Made by a program: the position numbers and the translations under genes. Positions 62,775-64,000 of a stretch of DNA of 64,000 bases are shown piece by piece. The first letter of the stretch is position 1. Each line of letters opens with the position of its first letter. The notes below the pieces were generated by a model. It had not been told where the DNA came from. It did no database searches and saw nothing but the letters and a program-made list of their open reading frames with translations. Source of the DNA: Leifsonia sp. CL147 (GTDB taxonomy: Bacteria; Actinomycetota; Actinomycetes; Actinomycetales; Microbacteriaceae); the NCBI RefSeq assembly GCF_900114565.1, contig NZ_FOTM01000020.1:1-64000 (forward strand), in the 5' to 3' direction.

Positions 62775-64000
62775 TCAGCGCGACATCCATTCGGCGGGAT
62801 CCTGGTCTTCGGGTGACCAGGATCCCGCCGCCAGCATCCCCAGGCCCTCGTCGAGTTGCCGTCGCACCTCCGAGAGCGGTACGACCTCGGCGCCGAACGA
62901 CAGTGCCATGGCCGCAGAGGCAGCAGCACCGACGATCCGGTGGATGCGCGGCTCGCTCGCGCGATCGCCCAGCGCCTGCTGCGCGGCCTCGGCTGCCGTC
63001 GCCAGGAGGGTGCTCAGCCGCTCCCTCTCGGCCTCGGCGAGCGCGACGGGCTCGCCGAGCACCTCGAGCGCCGCCGCAGCCTCGCGAAGTGCCGGCTCGA
63101 GAATCGCCCGCAGCAGTGCCGCAGGATCCGGTCGCCGCTGCAGCGCCGCGTCCAGCGTCGCCAGCAAGACGGCCGGCGTGAACGGCTTCGGCAGGAAGTG
63201 CGCTCCGTCGCGCTCGACGGCCGCCCGAGCGGCCGGTCCGGGCAGCAGCCCGCTCATCAGCACGATCGCGGCCTGCGGCTGCTCCGTGGAGACATGCCGG
63301 GCGATCTCGTCTCCGCTCACGCCGGGCATCATGATGTCGGTGATCACAGCGTCGAACGGGCGATCGTCCGTGAGCAGGCGGAGCGCATCCCGCCCGTGGG
63401 CGACCTCGGTGATGAAGCCGTCGCGGTCGAGCGTCTGGCGGACCAGCTCGCAGATGGCCGACTCGTCGTCCACCACGAGGACTCTCCGCCCGCGCCCGCG
63501 CCCCGGAACCGCCGCACCGGCGCGCAGGCGCACGGGCGCATCCTCAGCGGTGGCGGGCAGCGCGAAGCCGATCGCGGTGCCTGCGCCGGGCGCGGTCTCG
63601 ACCTCGAGCTCGCCGCCGTGCGCCTTCACGATCGCGGCGGAGGTCGGCAGCCCGAGGCCCGTGCCCGTCCGCTTCGTGGTGAAGAACGGCTCCAGGATGC
63701 GGCCGGCGGTCGGCCCGTCCATCCCGCATCCGGAGTCGCGGACCTCCAGCCGGACGCCGTCGCCCTCCTCCGTGGCGCGGACGCTCAGCACCCCGCCCTC
63801 GGGCATCGCGTCGCGCGCATTGGTGATCAGGTTCACCAGCACCTGGAACAGCTCGGTGTCGTCGCCCGCCACCGCCGGCAGCCGGTCGGGGATGTCCAGC
63901 CGGAGGTCGATCGACTTCGGAAGCGTCTCCCGGCAGAACCGGCCGACCTCCTGCAGCAGCGCCACCAGGTCGACCGGCTCCCTCCGTCCCTCCGAACCCC
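62775..64000 (-). CDS. Hybrid sensor kinase: ATPase domain plus receiver domain (5' end outside window)
   Basis: Open through the right edge (EPVDLVALLQEV at the border), so the N-terminal part is missing. Visible: N-box LFQVLVNLITNARDAM, G1 DSGCGM, F-box PFFTTK, G2 GTGLGLPTS, then a receiver domain RRVLVVDDESAICELV with Asp in VITDIMMPG and Lys in LPKPF, and a 100-residue C-terminal helical extension. Such hybrids phosphorylate their own receiver. No input domain can be assigned. Confidence 0.9.
   Translation of the reverse strand, partial: GSEGRREPVDLVALLQEVGRFCRETLPKSIDLRLDIPDRLPAVAGDDTELFQVLVNLITNARDAMPEGGVLSVRATEEGDGVRLEVRDSGCGMDGPTAGRILEPFFTTKRTGTGLGLPTSAAIVKAHGGELEVETAPGAGTAIGFALPATAEDAPVRLRAGAAVPGRGRGRRVLVVDDESAICELVRQTLDRDGFITEVAHGRDALRLLTDDRPFDAVITDIMMPGVSGDEIARHVSTEQPQAAIVLMSGLLPGPAARAAVERDGAHFLPKPFTPAVLLATLDAALQRRPDPAALLRAILEPALREAAAALEVLGEPVALAEAERERLSTLLATAAEAAQQALGDRASEPRIHRIVGAAASAAMALSFGAEVVPLSEVRRQLDEGLGMLAAGSWSPEDQDPAEWMSR

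Overview
The window is high-GC actinobacterial DNA. Leu and Val codons end mostly in C or G, GTG starts are common, and genes are packed with ATGA or GTGA overlaps. Gene content (CUT1 sugar ABC operon under a LacI regulator, LytR-CpsA-Psr protein, DUF11 surface protein, RimK with a retropepsin-like partner) suggests a Microbacteriaceae relative such as Leifsonia. That placement is inference. No rRNA, CRISPR array, integrase or transposase was seen; one tRNA-Ser(TGA) is present.

Layout. 1-2142: minus-strand genes that look like the end of the non-phosphorylated L-fucose pathway (FAH-family hydrolase, SDR, alpha-hydroxy-acid oxidase cut by the window edge). 2458-7890: an organosulfur uptake and desulfurisation operon (binding protein, ATPase, permease, flavin monooxygenase, flavin reductase) with a Cys-free Rrf2 regulator. 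7904-21139: a 13-kb segment bounded by tRNA-Ser and a 27-bp copy of its 3' end. It holds an unusual cluster (BchC-like dehydrogenase, degenerate pterin synthase, GT4, methyltransferase, flippase-like protein, RibD-like reductase, membrane sulfatase/phosphotransferase, CDP-alcohol transferase) and a giant DUF11 surface protein, and looks like an old tRNA-integrated island. 21200-34937: core genes (LCP protein, HAD phosphatase, serS, lipid kinase, pheA, phosphoglucomutase), a DUF4143-type ATPase with 23-bp iterons, two envelope lipoproteins and an MFS exporter. 35182-41183: beta-glucoside operon with promoter, twin LacI operators, ABC transporter, GH1 enzyme and LacI regulator. 41485-47341: two-component system, DM13 and DoxX genes, PAP2 phosphatase, orphan DNA methyltransferase, HAD protein. 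47726-57794: RimK/protease pair, transaldolase, GTP cyclohydrolase I, SufR-like regulator, hydrolases, ChaB and AraC proteins, and a CDGSH/haem-oxygenase-like cluster. 58167-64000: GT2, DUF4383, an NRAMP-related transporter operon, a ribbon-helix-helix protein and a sensor kinase with receiver domain that runs off the end.

The most distinctive non-coding content is repeats: three 56-bp hairpins with a conserved loop at 2363, 41411 and 55394; other long hairpins at 35015 and 41233; four 87-bp units each carrying two ATTCGT(G/C)ACGAAT palindromes at 57886; and the iterons at 30711. All products were assigned by reading translations and motifs by eye; no database search was run.
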